Translations under genes and position numbers: made by a program
The notes under the pieces: model-generated
The model's input: the letters and a program-made list of their open reading frames with translations, nothing else
Told to the model about the DNA's origin: nothing
Database searches by the model: none
Source: Alphaproteobacteria bacterium
Lineage (GTDB): Bacteria; Pseudomonadota; Alphaproteobacteria; Rhizobiales; Aestuariivirgaceae
Length of the DNA stretch: 64,000 nucleotides
Assembly: GCA_024640405.1 (NCBI GenBank)
Contig: JAHEFB010000015.1
Location: forward strand, 25,622 to 89,621
Reading direction: 5' to 3'
In this document: one piece after another, positions 49,015 through 57,781 of the stretch
Position numbering within the stretch: position 1 is the stretch's first letter
Layout of the letters: every line of letters starts with the position of its first letter

Positions 49015-50491
49015 ATATGCCGCCATTGCCAAGGCAATGGATTTCCCCAAAGCGGCCTTCATAGACGGTAAATACCGTGCTGGCCGCGGCGCGGCGCTCA
49101 AGACCTTCAATCCCGCCACAGGCGAGGTAATTTGTGAAATTGCCGCCGGCAACGGCGCCGATGTAGACCTTGCCGTGTCCAAGGCGCGCGAAGCATTCGA
49201 TCAGGGTCACTGGGCGAAACTGCATCCCGGCAAGCGCAAGGACGTACTGATCCGCTTGTGCAAGCTGATCACCCGAAACCGGCGTGAACTGGCCGTCATG
49301 GAGAGTCTCGACAGCGGCAAGCCAATTCGTGACTGCGAACTCATCGATATTCCTGAAACCATTCAGACCATCAAATGGCACGCCGAGGCAGCAGACAAAC
49401 TATACGACCAGACGGCGCCCGGTGGTGACGATGCCATCGCCATGATCGTTCGCGAACCGGTAGGCGTGGTTGCTGCAATTCTGCCGTGGAACTTTCCGTT
49501 GCTCATCCTGGCCTGGAAAATCGGACCCGCGCTTGCCGCCGGCAACTCGGTCATCGTAAAACCGGCGGAACAAACCTCGCTGACCGCCCTTCGGGTTGCC
49601 GAGCTGGCTGCCGAGGCGGGCATTCCGCGCGGCGTCCTGCAGGTACTTCCAGGCGACGGTCCTTCGGTTGGCGAGCCGTTGGGTTTGCACATGCAGGTGG
49701 ACATGGTCAGCTTTACCGGCTCTACCGAAACCGGCAAACGTTTCCTGCGTTATTCCGCAGACAGCAACCTCAAGAAGGTCGTGCTGGAATGTGGCGGCAA
49801 GAATCCGGCGGTTGTGCTCGAAGATGCCGAGGATCTGGATCTGGTGGCGGAACACCTTGTCAATGCCGCGTTCTGGAACATGGGTGAAAACTGTTCCGCC
49901 AACTCCCGTCTGATCGTGCATGAGGCGGTCAAGAAGCCGCTGCTGAAACATATGCTGGCCCGATTGCGTGACTGGAAAACCGGTGATCCGCTTGACCCGC
50001 AAAACCACCTTGGCGCATTGATCGACAAGGGCCACTGCAAGAAGGTTGCAAGCTATCTGAAGACAACCAGGGGTAAGCTGTTGGCCGGCGGCAAGATTGA
50101 AGGCAGCTTTGCTGCGCCGACGATATTCGATGACGTGAAGCGTCGCGACAAGCTAGCACGCGAAGAAATCTTCGGTCCTGTCCTGTCGGTAATAACGGTC
50201 CGCTCGTTTGACGAGGCAATTGAGATTGCCAATGACACGGACTATGGCCTTGCCGCCAGTGTCTTCACGGCCAACGGTAAAAAGGCTCTGCGGGCTGCCA
50301 GGGCTATCAGGGCCGGTACCGTTACGGTCAACTGTTATGGCGAAGGCGACATCTCCACACCGTTCGGCGGCTACAAGCAGTCCGGTTTTGGTGGCCGCGA
50401 CAATGCCATTCATGCCCACGATCAGTACACCGAAATCAAGACTATATGGGTTGATCTGAGTGATCCTGCGGCCGGAGACAAAGTAACATGA
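48989..50491 (+). CDS. Aldehyde dehydrogenase family protein (PuuC-like)
   Basis: VVLECGGKNPAVVLEDAEDL; FWNMGENCSANSRLIV; PFGGYKQSGFGGRDNAIHAHDQYTEIKTIW. Confidence 0.94.
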   Translation: MSDLLTRAEYAAIAKAMDFPKAAFIDGKYRAGRGAALKTFNPATGEVICEIAAGNGADVDLAVSKAREAFDQGHWAKLHPGKRKDVLIRLCKLITRNRRELAVMESLDSGKPIRDCELIDIPETIQTIKWHAEAADKLYDQTAPGGDDAIAMIVREPVGVVAAILPWNFPLLILAWKIGPALAAGNSVIVKPAEQTSLTALRVAELAAEAGIPRGVLQVLPGDGPSVGEPLGLHMQVDMVSFTGSTETGKRFLRYSADSNLKKVVLECGGKNPAVVLEDAEDLDLVAEHLVNAAFWNMGENCSANSRLIVHEAVKKPLLKHMLARLRDWKTGDPLDPQNHLGALIDKGHCKKVASYLKTTRGKLLAGGKIEGSFAAPTIFDDVKRRDKLAREEIFGPVLSVITVRSFDEAIEIANDTDYGLAASVFTANGKKALRAARAIRAGTVTVNCYGEGDISTPFGGYKQSGFGGRDNAIHAHDQYTEIKTIWVDLSDPAAGDKVT

Positions 50492-52047
50492 ATGTGGTGG
50501 AAGAAGCGCCGCGCACGCGTCGTGGCGGACGAGGGTCGAGGCGCGAGCTGCGCAGTGCAATTGATACTACCATGCTGCCTGCACTGCAGCGCAAACTGCC
50601 ACTTGTCGAGCCGATGGACGAAAGTCAGGTCGAGCAGATAGACAACGCATCAATGGACATCCTTGAAGATGTAGGCGTTATCTTCCGTGATCCGCAGGCC
50701 ATCGCCGACTGGAAATCCGTTGGTGCAGATATCCGTGATGAAGACAGGGTTCATCTCGATAGAGGCCTGGTCAGGGAGCTGATCAGGTCTATTCCAGAAA
50801 GTTTCACCTATCACGCACGCAACCCCGCGAACAATTTGCCGTTCGGCAAGGATCACTCGATTTTTGTCCCGATGACCGGTGCGCCGTACCTGCGCGATCT
50901 GGAGGACCGCCGACGCGGCCCGACGCTGCAAGACCTGGCTGATTTTCACAAGTTGTCACACATGTTGCCGGCGATTCACTCGTCCGCACATCATATTGTC
51001 GAACCGATGGATCATGTAGTCGCGCACCGGCATTTGCGCATCACCTACTCATCAATGAAGCACTCCGACAAGACCTTCATGGGCATGACGACAAGCCCGA
51101 GGAATGCTGAAGACGTCATGGACATGTGCGCCATCCTGTTTGGCGATGAATTCATGGAAACCCACCCTGTGGCCACCGGGAATTGCAACGGCAATTCGCC
51201 GCTGGTCTGGGATGAGACCATGCTTGGTGCCATGCGGGCTTTTTGCAAACGCAACCAGCCGGTTTTGTGCTCACCGTTCGTACTGGGTGGCGCCAACACG
51301 CCGGCTTCAACTGCGGCATCGGTTGCCCAGCTGAACGCCGAGGCGCTATCGGCCCTTGCCTATACCCAGGTGGTTCGAAAAGGCTGCCCGGCGATTTATG
51401 GTCACTATCTCTCCACGGTGTCGATGAGGTCCGGGGCGCCGATGGCCGGTACACCGGAAATCAGCCTGATGAACTTCATGATTGGCCAGATGGCCAGATA
51501 CTACAAAGTGCCCTGGCGCACATCCAACACCCTTGGCGGTGCCAAGACATTTGATGCACAGGCTGGATACGAAAGCGCCAGTACCATGATGGCTGTCCTG
51601 ATGGCAGGGGCCAACTATATCTGGCATTCGGCCGGTTGGAACGAAGCCGGCATGCATTGTTCGATGGCCAAGTTTGTCGTTGACGCTGAGCAATGTGCCA
51701 TGGGTTACCGGATGGCACAGGGTGTGAACTGGGGCGACTTCGACGAGGCCCTTGCAGCGGTGCGTGACATCGGTCCCGGTGGCCATTATCTCGGCCATCC
51801 TCATACACAGGCCAATTTTCAGGAAGCGTTCTTCATGCCGCAATTGTTCGACAACAATTCTATTGAGCAATGGATAGCTGACGGATCGCAGGAGATAACC
51901 GAACGAGCCCTCAAGCATGTGCACAAGCTGCTGGCATCCTATGAGGAACCGAAGCTGGACCCGGCAGTGGACGAAGCTCTGCTCGACTATATCGCTAGAC
52001 GCGAGCGTGAGATTCCGGCGGTTGATGCCCTCAACAATGAGCATTAG
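50488..52047 (+). CDS. Trimethylamine methyltransferase family protein (MttB-like, non-pyrrolysine)
   Basis: 519 aa; MDILEDVGVIFRDPQAIADWKSVGADI...LGGANTPASTAASVAQLNAEALSALAYTQVVRKGCPAIYGHYLSTVSMRSGAPMAGTPE; 4-bp ATGA overlap with ALDH; no in-frame TAG. Confidence 0.9.
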   Translation: MNVVEEAPRTRRGGRGSRRELRSAIDTTMLPALQRKLPLVEPMDESQVEQIDNASMDILEDVGVIFRDPQAIADWKSVGADIRDEDRVHLDRGLVRELIRSIPESFTYHARNPANNLPFGKDHSIFVPMTGAPYLRDLEDRRRGPTLQDLADFHKLSHMLPAIHSSAHHIVEPMDHVVAHRHLRITYSSMKHSDKTFMGMTTSPRNAEDVMDMCAILFGDEFMETHPVATGNCNGNSPLVWDETMLGAMRAFCKRNQPVLCSPFVLGGANTPASTAASVAQLNAEALSALAYTQVVRKGCPAIYGHYLSTVSMRSGAPMAGTPEISLMNFMIGQMARYYKVPWRTSNTLGGAKTFDAQAGYESASTMMAVLMAGANYIWHSAGWNEAGMHCSMAKFVVDAEQCAMGYRMAQGVNWGDFDEALAAVRDIGPGGHYLGHPHTQANFQEAFFMPQLFDNNSIEQWIADGSQEITERALKHVHKLLASYEEPKLDPAVDEALLDYIARREREIPAVDALNNEH

Positions 52048-52052
52048 GTGCA

Positions 52053-53396
52053 ATGACGAATATTCATGTCACTCGCCAGGCTTCTGATCCGGGTCGGCCT
52101 GCATGGGACGCCATTTTGCCGCCGGTTCGGGCCTTTCCGCCACTGGACACCGGTATGGTCGCGGACTGGCTGGTGATCGGTGCAGGCTTTGCCGGTCTGG
52201 CAGCGGCTCGCCGCCTGCGGCAACTGCATCCGGCAGATTCCATTGCAGTGCTTGAAGCGCGCCGGATTGCTGAAGGCCCTGCCGGACGCAATTCCGGCTT
52301 CATGATAGATTTGCCGCACAATCTGGTATCGGAAGATTATGCCGGTGCGCTGGATGAGGATTGCAGACAGACGGCCATGAACCGCTCTGCCATCAGCTTT
52401 GCGCGCGAGGCCGCCGGGGAGTACGAAATGTCCCGCGAGACATTTGTTCTCAGCGGCAAGACAAACGCGGCTGCATCAGCGAAAGGCGTAAAGCACAATC
52501 TGGCATATGCGAAGCACCTGCAAACGCTGGGTGAGGATCACGAGCTGCTGGACGACCGGCAGATGAGGGAGGTTTGTGGATCCCCGTACTATCGCAGCGG
52601 GCTTTACACGCCGGGAACAGCAATGCTGCAGCCGGCTTTGTTTGTACGTGGCATGGCTGCCGGTCTCGCAGCTCAAGGTGTGAAGATTTTTGAGAATTCA
52701 TCCGTTATGGAACTTGGGCGATCAGGCGGCACCTGGAATGCCAGGACCGGCAATGGATCAATTCAGTCGCCCAGGGTTGTTCTGGCGGTGAACGGTCACG
52801 TTGAGAGTTTCGGGTTTTTCAAGCGGCGATTGATGCATGTTTGCCTGTATGCCTCGATGACCAGGCCGCTGACGGAAAATGAGCAGCGCGTGCTGGGTGG
52901 CGACAGTCAATGGGGATTTACGCCCGCCGATCCCATGGGTACCACTGTCAGGAAGATTGCCGGCACCGGTGGAACCCGTATCGTTGTGCGTAACCGCTTT
53001 ACATGGAACCCGACAAGGCAGGCGAACGAAGCGGTGCTGGAGTCGTTTGGCCAGTCTCACAGGAAAACTTTCCGGGCCCGGTTTGCCATGCTCGCTGATG
53101 TGGAAATGGAGCACTGCTGGGGTGGGATGCTGTGCCTCAGCCGCAACAATGTTGCAGCATTTGGCGAGATCGATGAAGGGCTTTATTCCGCCTGCTGCCA
53201 GAACGGACTTGGCGCTGCCAGGGGTACCGCTTCCGGCATGCTGGCTGCGGAACTGGCTAGCGGCATGCAATCCGATCACTTAAACCACATGCTCGCACAG
53301 CCGGCACCCCGTCGCTTGCCGCCGGAGCCGATCGCATCGATTGGAGCATTTGCCGCCATGCGGTGGGGTGAATTCAAGGCCGGCTCGGAACTGTAA
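52053..53396 (+). CDS. FAD-dependent oxidoreductase (DAO/PuuB-like)
   Basis: 447 aa; ADWLVIGAGFAGLAAARRLRQLHPADSIAVLEARRIAEGPAGRNSGFMIDLPHNL; GGMLCLSRNNVAAFGEIDEGLYSACCQNGLGAARGTASGMLAAELASG. Confidence 0.92.
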   Translation: MTNIHVTRQASDPGRPAWDAILPPVRAFPPLDTGMVADWLVIGAGFAGLAAARRLRQLHPADSIAVLEARRIAEGPAGRNSGFMIDLPHNLVSEDYAGALDEDCRQTAMNRSAISFAREAAGEYEMSRETFVLSGKTNAAASAKGVKHNLAYAKHLQTLGEDHELLDDRQMREVCGSPYYRSGLYTPGTAMLQPALFVRGMAAGLAAQGVKIFENSSVMELGRSGGTWNARTGNGSIQSPRVVLAVNGHVESFGFFKRRLMHVCLYASMTRPLTENEQRVLGGDSQWGFTPADPMGTTVRKIAGTGGTRIVVRNRFTWNPTRQANEAVLESFGQSHRKTFRARFAMLADVEMEHCWGGMLCLSRNNVAAFGEIDEGLYSACCQNGLGAARGTASGMLAAELASGMQSDHLNHMLAQPAPRRLPPEPIASIGAFAAMRWGEFKAGSEL

Positions 53397-53517
53397 CCGG
53401 TCGCGACCGTTCTTTTTCGGGATATCCCAATCGAGACGGTTTCAATCACCTGTTCACCCCTGGAATTGACCAATATCGGCCAGAAAAGGCTAATTAATCC
53501 ACAATTCGCCATTGTGT

Positions 53518-53535
53518 TTTGTATACAATTTGTAT
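53518..53535. promoter_or_regulatory. Putative GntR/FCD-type operator, copy 2 (TTTGTATACAATTTGTAT)
   Basis: Exact 18-bp copy of 47335..47352, ~105 bp upstream of the SBP start codon at 53640. Confidence 0.65.
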
Positions 53536-53639
53536 TATTTTGCTGTTTCCCCGAGCCGTACCGGCAAGACAAATGCCTGGAATGGATCGGGATTATTTGT
53601 GACAAGAACCTAAAAACCAAACCAGGGTGGAAATATAAA

Positions 53640-55232
53640 ATGGATGACAAGAAACTGCTAAGCAGGATTCTGGGCGAAAGCCGTACAACCAGACGGGAGT
53701 TCATGGTTGGCGCAACGGCCATGGGTCTGACTGTTGCTGCTGCTTCCAACATGTGGACCGAGGCGCGCGCCGCCGAACCGAAGCGCGGCGGACACATGAA
53801 AGCCGGAATGAACGATAGCAACACGACGGATTCGCTGGATCCGGCAAGTTTCAATGCGACCGGAATGATCTGCATAAGCCGGGCATTTCGCGACAGTCTC
53901 GTAGAAGTTGGGCAGGACAATTCTGCAGCGCCTGGTCTTGCGGAAAGCTGGGAGTCGTCAGCGGATGCAAAAACCTGGCGTTTCAAGCTGCGTAAGGGCG
54001 TTACATTCTCAAACGGAAAATCATTGACGACGGAAGATGTGATCAATTCGATCAACGTGCATCGCGGAGACGATTCAAAATCCGGCGCCAAGGGCGTGTT
54101 TTCAGGCATCACCGATGTCAAGGCTGATGGCAGTGATGTAGTCGTGGTTACACTTGCCGAAGCCAATGCCAGCTTCCCGTTTCTGATGACCGATTACCAT
54201 ATGAACGTTGTGCCAACCAAGGATGGCAAGGCTGATGTGCTGTCAACCGATGGCACCGGTTGTTATCTTCTGAAAGAGTTCGATGCTGGTGTCCGCGCCA
54301 CATTCGAGAAGAATCCGAATGCCTGGCAGGGTTCTGATTTCGGCTATGTCGACAGCTGTGAAATCACTACCATTCTCGATGATACGGCACGTCAGACCGC
54401 GCTGAGCACACAGAATGTCGATATTATCAATCGCCCCGCCCTGAAAACCGTTGGGCTTCTCAAGCGCTTGCCGCATGTGAACGTGGTGGCGGTCAAATCA
54501 AACCTCGCCTTTACCCATCCCATGCGAATGGATGTGAAGCCGTTTGACAACAATGATCTGCGTCAGGCGTTGAAGCATGCGCTGCCGCGGCAGGAATTTG
54601 TTGACAAGATTCTGTTTGGCTACGGCTCCGTAGGCAACGATCAGCCGCTCGGCCCTGCCTTTGCATCATATGACGGTGATCTGACAAATGAGTACGATCT
54701 CGACAAGGCCAAGTCGTTGCTCAAGAAGGCCGGCATGGAAGGTATCAAGCTCGATATGCACTCGGCGGAAACTGCCTATGGCGGTGCACTTGACGCTGCA
54801 CAGTTGTTTGCCGAGCACTTTGCCAAGATCGGTGTCAATCTGAATGTTATCCGTGAAGCCAAGGACGGCTACTGGAACAACATCTGGAACAACAAGCCGT
54901 TCTGCTCCTGCTACTGGGGTGCGCGTCCGGTTGAAGACATGATCCTGTCGATTGCCTATCTCAGCGATGCGCCGTGGAACGATACCGTCATCAAGATGGA
55001 AAAGGTCGACCAGCTTGTGAAAGCGGCCCGCGGAGAACTGGATGATGCCAAGCGCAATGCCATGTACAAGGATGTGCAGATGCTCATCTCCCAAAATGGT
55101 GGTACACTGGTGCCGGCGTTCGGTCAGGATGTTGCAGCAACCAACAAGAAGGTCGGTATTGGCCCGAACATCGGCGGTGGCTGGGAAATGGACGGTGGTC
55201 ACTTCATCAAGCGTTGGTGGCTGAACGCCTGA
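53640..55232 (+). CDS. ABC transporter substrate-binding protein, family 5, Tat-type signal
   Basis: TTRREFMVGATAMGLTVAAASNMWTEARAAEPKRGGHMKAGM; RFKLRKGVTFSNGKSLTTEDVINSI; paralogue of the 29836 SBP. Confidence 0.93.
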   Translation: MDDKKLLSRILGESRTTRREFMVGATAMGLTVAAASNMWTEARAAEPKRGGHMKAGMNDSNTTDSLDPASFNATGMICISRAFRDSLVEVGQDNSAAPGLAESWESSADAKTWRFKLRKGVTFSNGKSLTTEDVINSINVHRGDDSKSGAKGVFSGITDVKADGSDVVVVTLAEANASFPFLMTDYHMNVVPTKDGKADVLSTDGTGCYLLKEFDAGVRATFEKNPNAWQGSDFGYVDSCEITTILDDTARQTALSTQNVDIINRPALKTVGLLKRLPHVNVVAVKSNLAFTHPMRMDVKPFDNNDLRQALKHALPRQEFVDKILFGYGSVGNDQPLGPAFASYDGDLTNEYDLDKAKSLLKKAGMEGIKLDMHSAETAYGGALDAAQLFAEHFAKIGVNLNVIREAKDGYWNNIWNNKPFCSCYWGARPVEDMILSIAYLSDAPWNDTVIKMEKVDQLVKAARGELDDAKRNAMYKDVQMLISQNGGTLVPAFGQDVAATNKKVGIGPNIGGGWEMDGGHFIKRWWLNA

Positions 55233-55268
55233 TTTCCGCAACACATTCAGACGGATTGACAAAGACTG

Positions 55269-55296
55269 GAGCGGTCCTCACGGGACCGCTCTTTTT
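55269..55296 (+). terminator. Rho-independent terminator
   Basis: GAGCGGTCC-TCACG-GGACCGCTC followed by TTTTT, 37 bp after the SBP stop codon. Confidence 0.88.
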
Positions 55297-55323
55297 GGGC
55301 GAAAACCGGGATGCCGATCGGCT

Positions 55324-56505
55324 TTGGGAAGGTCAGGCCGGATTCAGCCGCGCAGCAGACAGCCTCTGGCTTATCAAGGGAGTATTGATGTGAAAATAAC
55401 CCGCATTGCGATCTATCAGGTTGACCTGCCCATGAAAGAGGGTTCCTACAACTGGTCAACCCAGTCGTTTTCAGCATTCGACAGTACCGTGATAGCCATT
55501 GAAACAGATGAAGGTATCACCGGCTATGGTGAGACCTGCCCGCTGGGTCCTTCCTATCTGGCTGCTTACGCTGAAGGTGCGCGAACCGGCATTGCCAAAT
55601 TGGCTCCTGACCTGATCGGACAGGACCCGACCGAACTTGACTGTATAAATGATCGCATGGACCTGCTGCTGAAAGGTCATCCTTACGTGAAATCAGCCAT
55701 AGACATGGCGTGCTGGGACATTCTCGGAAAGTCGGTCGGCAAACCGGTATATTCGTTGCTTGGCGGCAAGCGGCAGGATCAGGTCAGGCTTTTCAAGGTC
55801 ATCTCCCGGACCGATCCGGACGTCATGGCGGCGCGTGTCGGCGAATACCGCGAACTGGGTTTCAGCCAGTTCCAGATGAAAGTGGGTGAAGACCCGACAA
55901 CCGACATAGAGCGGTTCAGGAAGGTTGCCGCTGCAATGCAGCCGGGTGAAGTCATGGACGCAGATGCCAATACCGGCTGGCGCCAGCATGATGCCATTCG
56001 TGTTGTCGATGCTGTCCGTTCGCTGGCCGGCGAGCACGATATTCGGCTCTACATCGAACAACCGTGCCTGACCTATGAAGAATGCTTGGTGGTTCGAAGG
56101 CACACCAATCTGCCGATGATCCTCGATGAATGTATGGAAAGCCTCACGGTCCTGCTTAGGGGCTACAATGACCGCGCAATGGATCTGATCAATCTCAAGA
56201 TAAACCGCATGGGCGGGCTGACCCGGGCCCGTCAGGTGCGTGACCTGTGCATTTCGCTGGGAATTGTCATGACAATTGAGGACAGTTGGGGCGGTGAGAT
56301 TGCAACTTCGGCCATCGCCCACCTGGCCCAGTCAACGCCATCCGGTTTTCATTTTCAGTCATCGGCATTCCATGAGTATCACACCCTGGCCATCGCTGAC
56401 GGCGGACCGGTTGTTACCGGCGGTTTCATGCAGGCAACTGACGCGCCTGGCCTTGGCGTCGAACCGATCATGGACATTCTGGGCGAACCGGTGTTTGTCA
56501 CCTGA
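55324..56505 (+). CDS. Enolase-superfamily (mandelate racemase/MLE family) enzyme, cis-3-hydroxyproline dehydratase / hydroxyproline-betaine epimerase-like
   Basis: Likely start 55390 (MKITRIAIYQVDLPMKEGSYNWSTQSFSAFDSTVIAIETDEGITGYGETCPLG); FQMKVGED; VMDADANTGW; LYIEQPCLTYEECLVV; LINLKINRMGGLTRARQVRDLC; EDSWGGEIATSAIAHLA. Confidence 0.88.
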   Translation: MGRSGRIQPRSRQPLAYQGSIDVKITRIAIYQVDLPMKEGSYNWSTQSFSAFDSTVIAIETDEGITGYGETCPLGPSYLAAYAEGARTGIAKLAPDLIGQDPTELDCINDRMDLLLKGHPYVKSAIDMACWDILGKSVGKPVYSLLGGKRQDQVRLFKVISRTDPDVMAARVGEYRELGFSQFQMKVGEDPTTDIERFRKVAAAMQPGEVMDADANTGWRQHDAIRVVDAVRSLAGEHDIRLYIEQPCLTYEECLVVRRHTNLPMILDECMESLTVLLRGYNDRAMDLINLKINRMGGLTRARQVRDLCISLGIVMTIEDSWGGEIATSAIAHLAQSTPSGFHFQSSAFHEYHTLAIADGGPVVTGGFMQATDAPGLGVEPIMDILGEPVFVT

Positions 56506-56510
56506 GTGGC

Positions 56511-56576
56511 TCAAATGCATACCGGAATATGAAGCAGCACAGGACTGATTGAACCTGTGCCGCCTCAAGCATTTGA
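56511..56576. other. Nested inverted repeats between convergent genes
   Basis: TCAAATGC(56511)...GCATTTGA(56569) outer arms and GCACAGG(56537)...CCTGTGC(56554) inner arms. Confidence 0.5.
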
Positions 56577-56596
56577 AATAAAGCGAAAAAATTACC

Positions 56597-57676
56597 CTAA
56601 CTCTGTACGCCTTCGACGTACCAGTTCATCTTGAGCAGCTCCTCGTCGGTCGCGGTTGCACCGGCGGCATATTTCTCGACGCCCTTCTGGTCCTTGATCG
56701 GACCGGTGAACGGGTGCAGCGACCCGTCGGTAATGGCCTTGCGTACAGCTTCGGCGGCCTCAACCACGTTCGCCGGGATCGCCTTGTTGTATTCCGACAG
56801 CTCGACCTCGCCTTCCTTGAAGCCGCCCCAGAACGAAGCCGACTCCCAGGTGCCATCCATAACGTCTTTTGCGCGCTTGACGTAATACGGTCCCCAGTTG
56901 TCGAGGATGGATGTCAGATGCGCCTTGGGGGCGAATTTCGACATGTCCGATGCCTGGCCGAAGGCATACATGCCTCGCTGTTCGGCTGCCTGAAGGGCTG
57001 CCGGCGAGTCGGTGTGCTGGGTGATGATGTCACAACCTTGATCCATCAACGCCTTGGCAGCATCGGATTCTTTCGGTGGATCGTACCAGCTCGACACCCA
57101 CAATACCTTGGTCTTGAAGTCGGGATTTATCTTCTGTGCCGCCAGCGTGAAGGCATTGATGCCCATCACAACTTCCGGGATCGGGAACGAGGCGATATAG
57201 CCGGCAACACCTGTCTTGGACATGTGGCCTGCTATGGTGCCGATGACCGCCCGGCCTTCGTAGAACCGCGCATTGTAGATCGACATATTGGCCGATTGCT
57301 TGAATCCGGTTGCGTGCTCGAACTTGACATCCGGGAACAGTTTGGCGACCTTCAGTGTCGGGTCCATATAGCCAAACGAGGTGGTGAAGATCAGCTTGTT
57401 GCCGTCCTGCGCCAACTGGCGAATGACGCGTTCGGCGTCGGGACCTTCCTTGACGTTTTCAACAAACGTGGTTTTCACCTTGTCGCCGAGTTCCTTTTCG
57501 ATCATCAGGCGGCCCTGGTCGTGGGCGTAGGTCCAGCCATGGTCACCGACCGGGCCGACATAGACAAAGCCGATTTTCAGTGGCTCAGCAGCAAACGCTG
57601 CGGCATCGAGCAGCGACAGTGCCGCGGCCGATGCGCCGGTCAGTTTCACGAATTCACGTCTGTTGAATTTACTCAT
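56597..57676 (-). CDS. BMP-family ABC transporter substrate-binding protein, Tat-type signal
   Basis: MSKFNRREFVKLTGASAAALSLLDAAAFAAEPLKIGFVYVGPVGDHGWTYAHDQGR; FTTSFGYMDPTLKVAKLFPDVKFEHATGFK. Confidence 0.94.
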   Translation of the reverse strand: MSKFNRREFVKLTGASAAALSLLDAAAFAAEPLKIGFVYVGPVGDHGWTYAHDQGRLMIEKELGDKVKTTFVENVKEGPDAERVIRQLAQDGNKLIFTTSFGYMDPTLKVAKLFPDVKFEHATGFKQSANMSIYNARFYEGRAVIGTIAGHMSKTGVAGYIASFPIPEVVMGINAFTLAAQKINPDFKTKVLWVSSWYDPPKESDAAKALMDQGCDIITQHTDSPAALQAAEQRGMYAFGQASDMSKFAPKAHLTSILDNWGPYYVKRAKDVMDGTWESASFWGGFKEGEVELSEYNKAIPANVVEAAEAVRKAITDGSLHPFTGPIKDQKGVEKYAAGATATDEELLKMNWYVEGVQS

Positions 57677-57781
57677 TGGGTTCTCCCGGAAAATGTTGCT
57701 CCATCTGCAACAGAATATGACGTGCAAGTTGGTACGCAAGTCAAACCGGCAACTGTCCACGTCAGTTTTAGGCTATTTTCG

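Noticed and set aside
41247-52047. Pyrrolysine-containing MttB methyltransferases
   Set aside because: Both MttB-family ORFs are continuous with no in-frame amber codon, so they are non-Pyl homologues.
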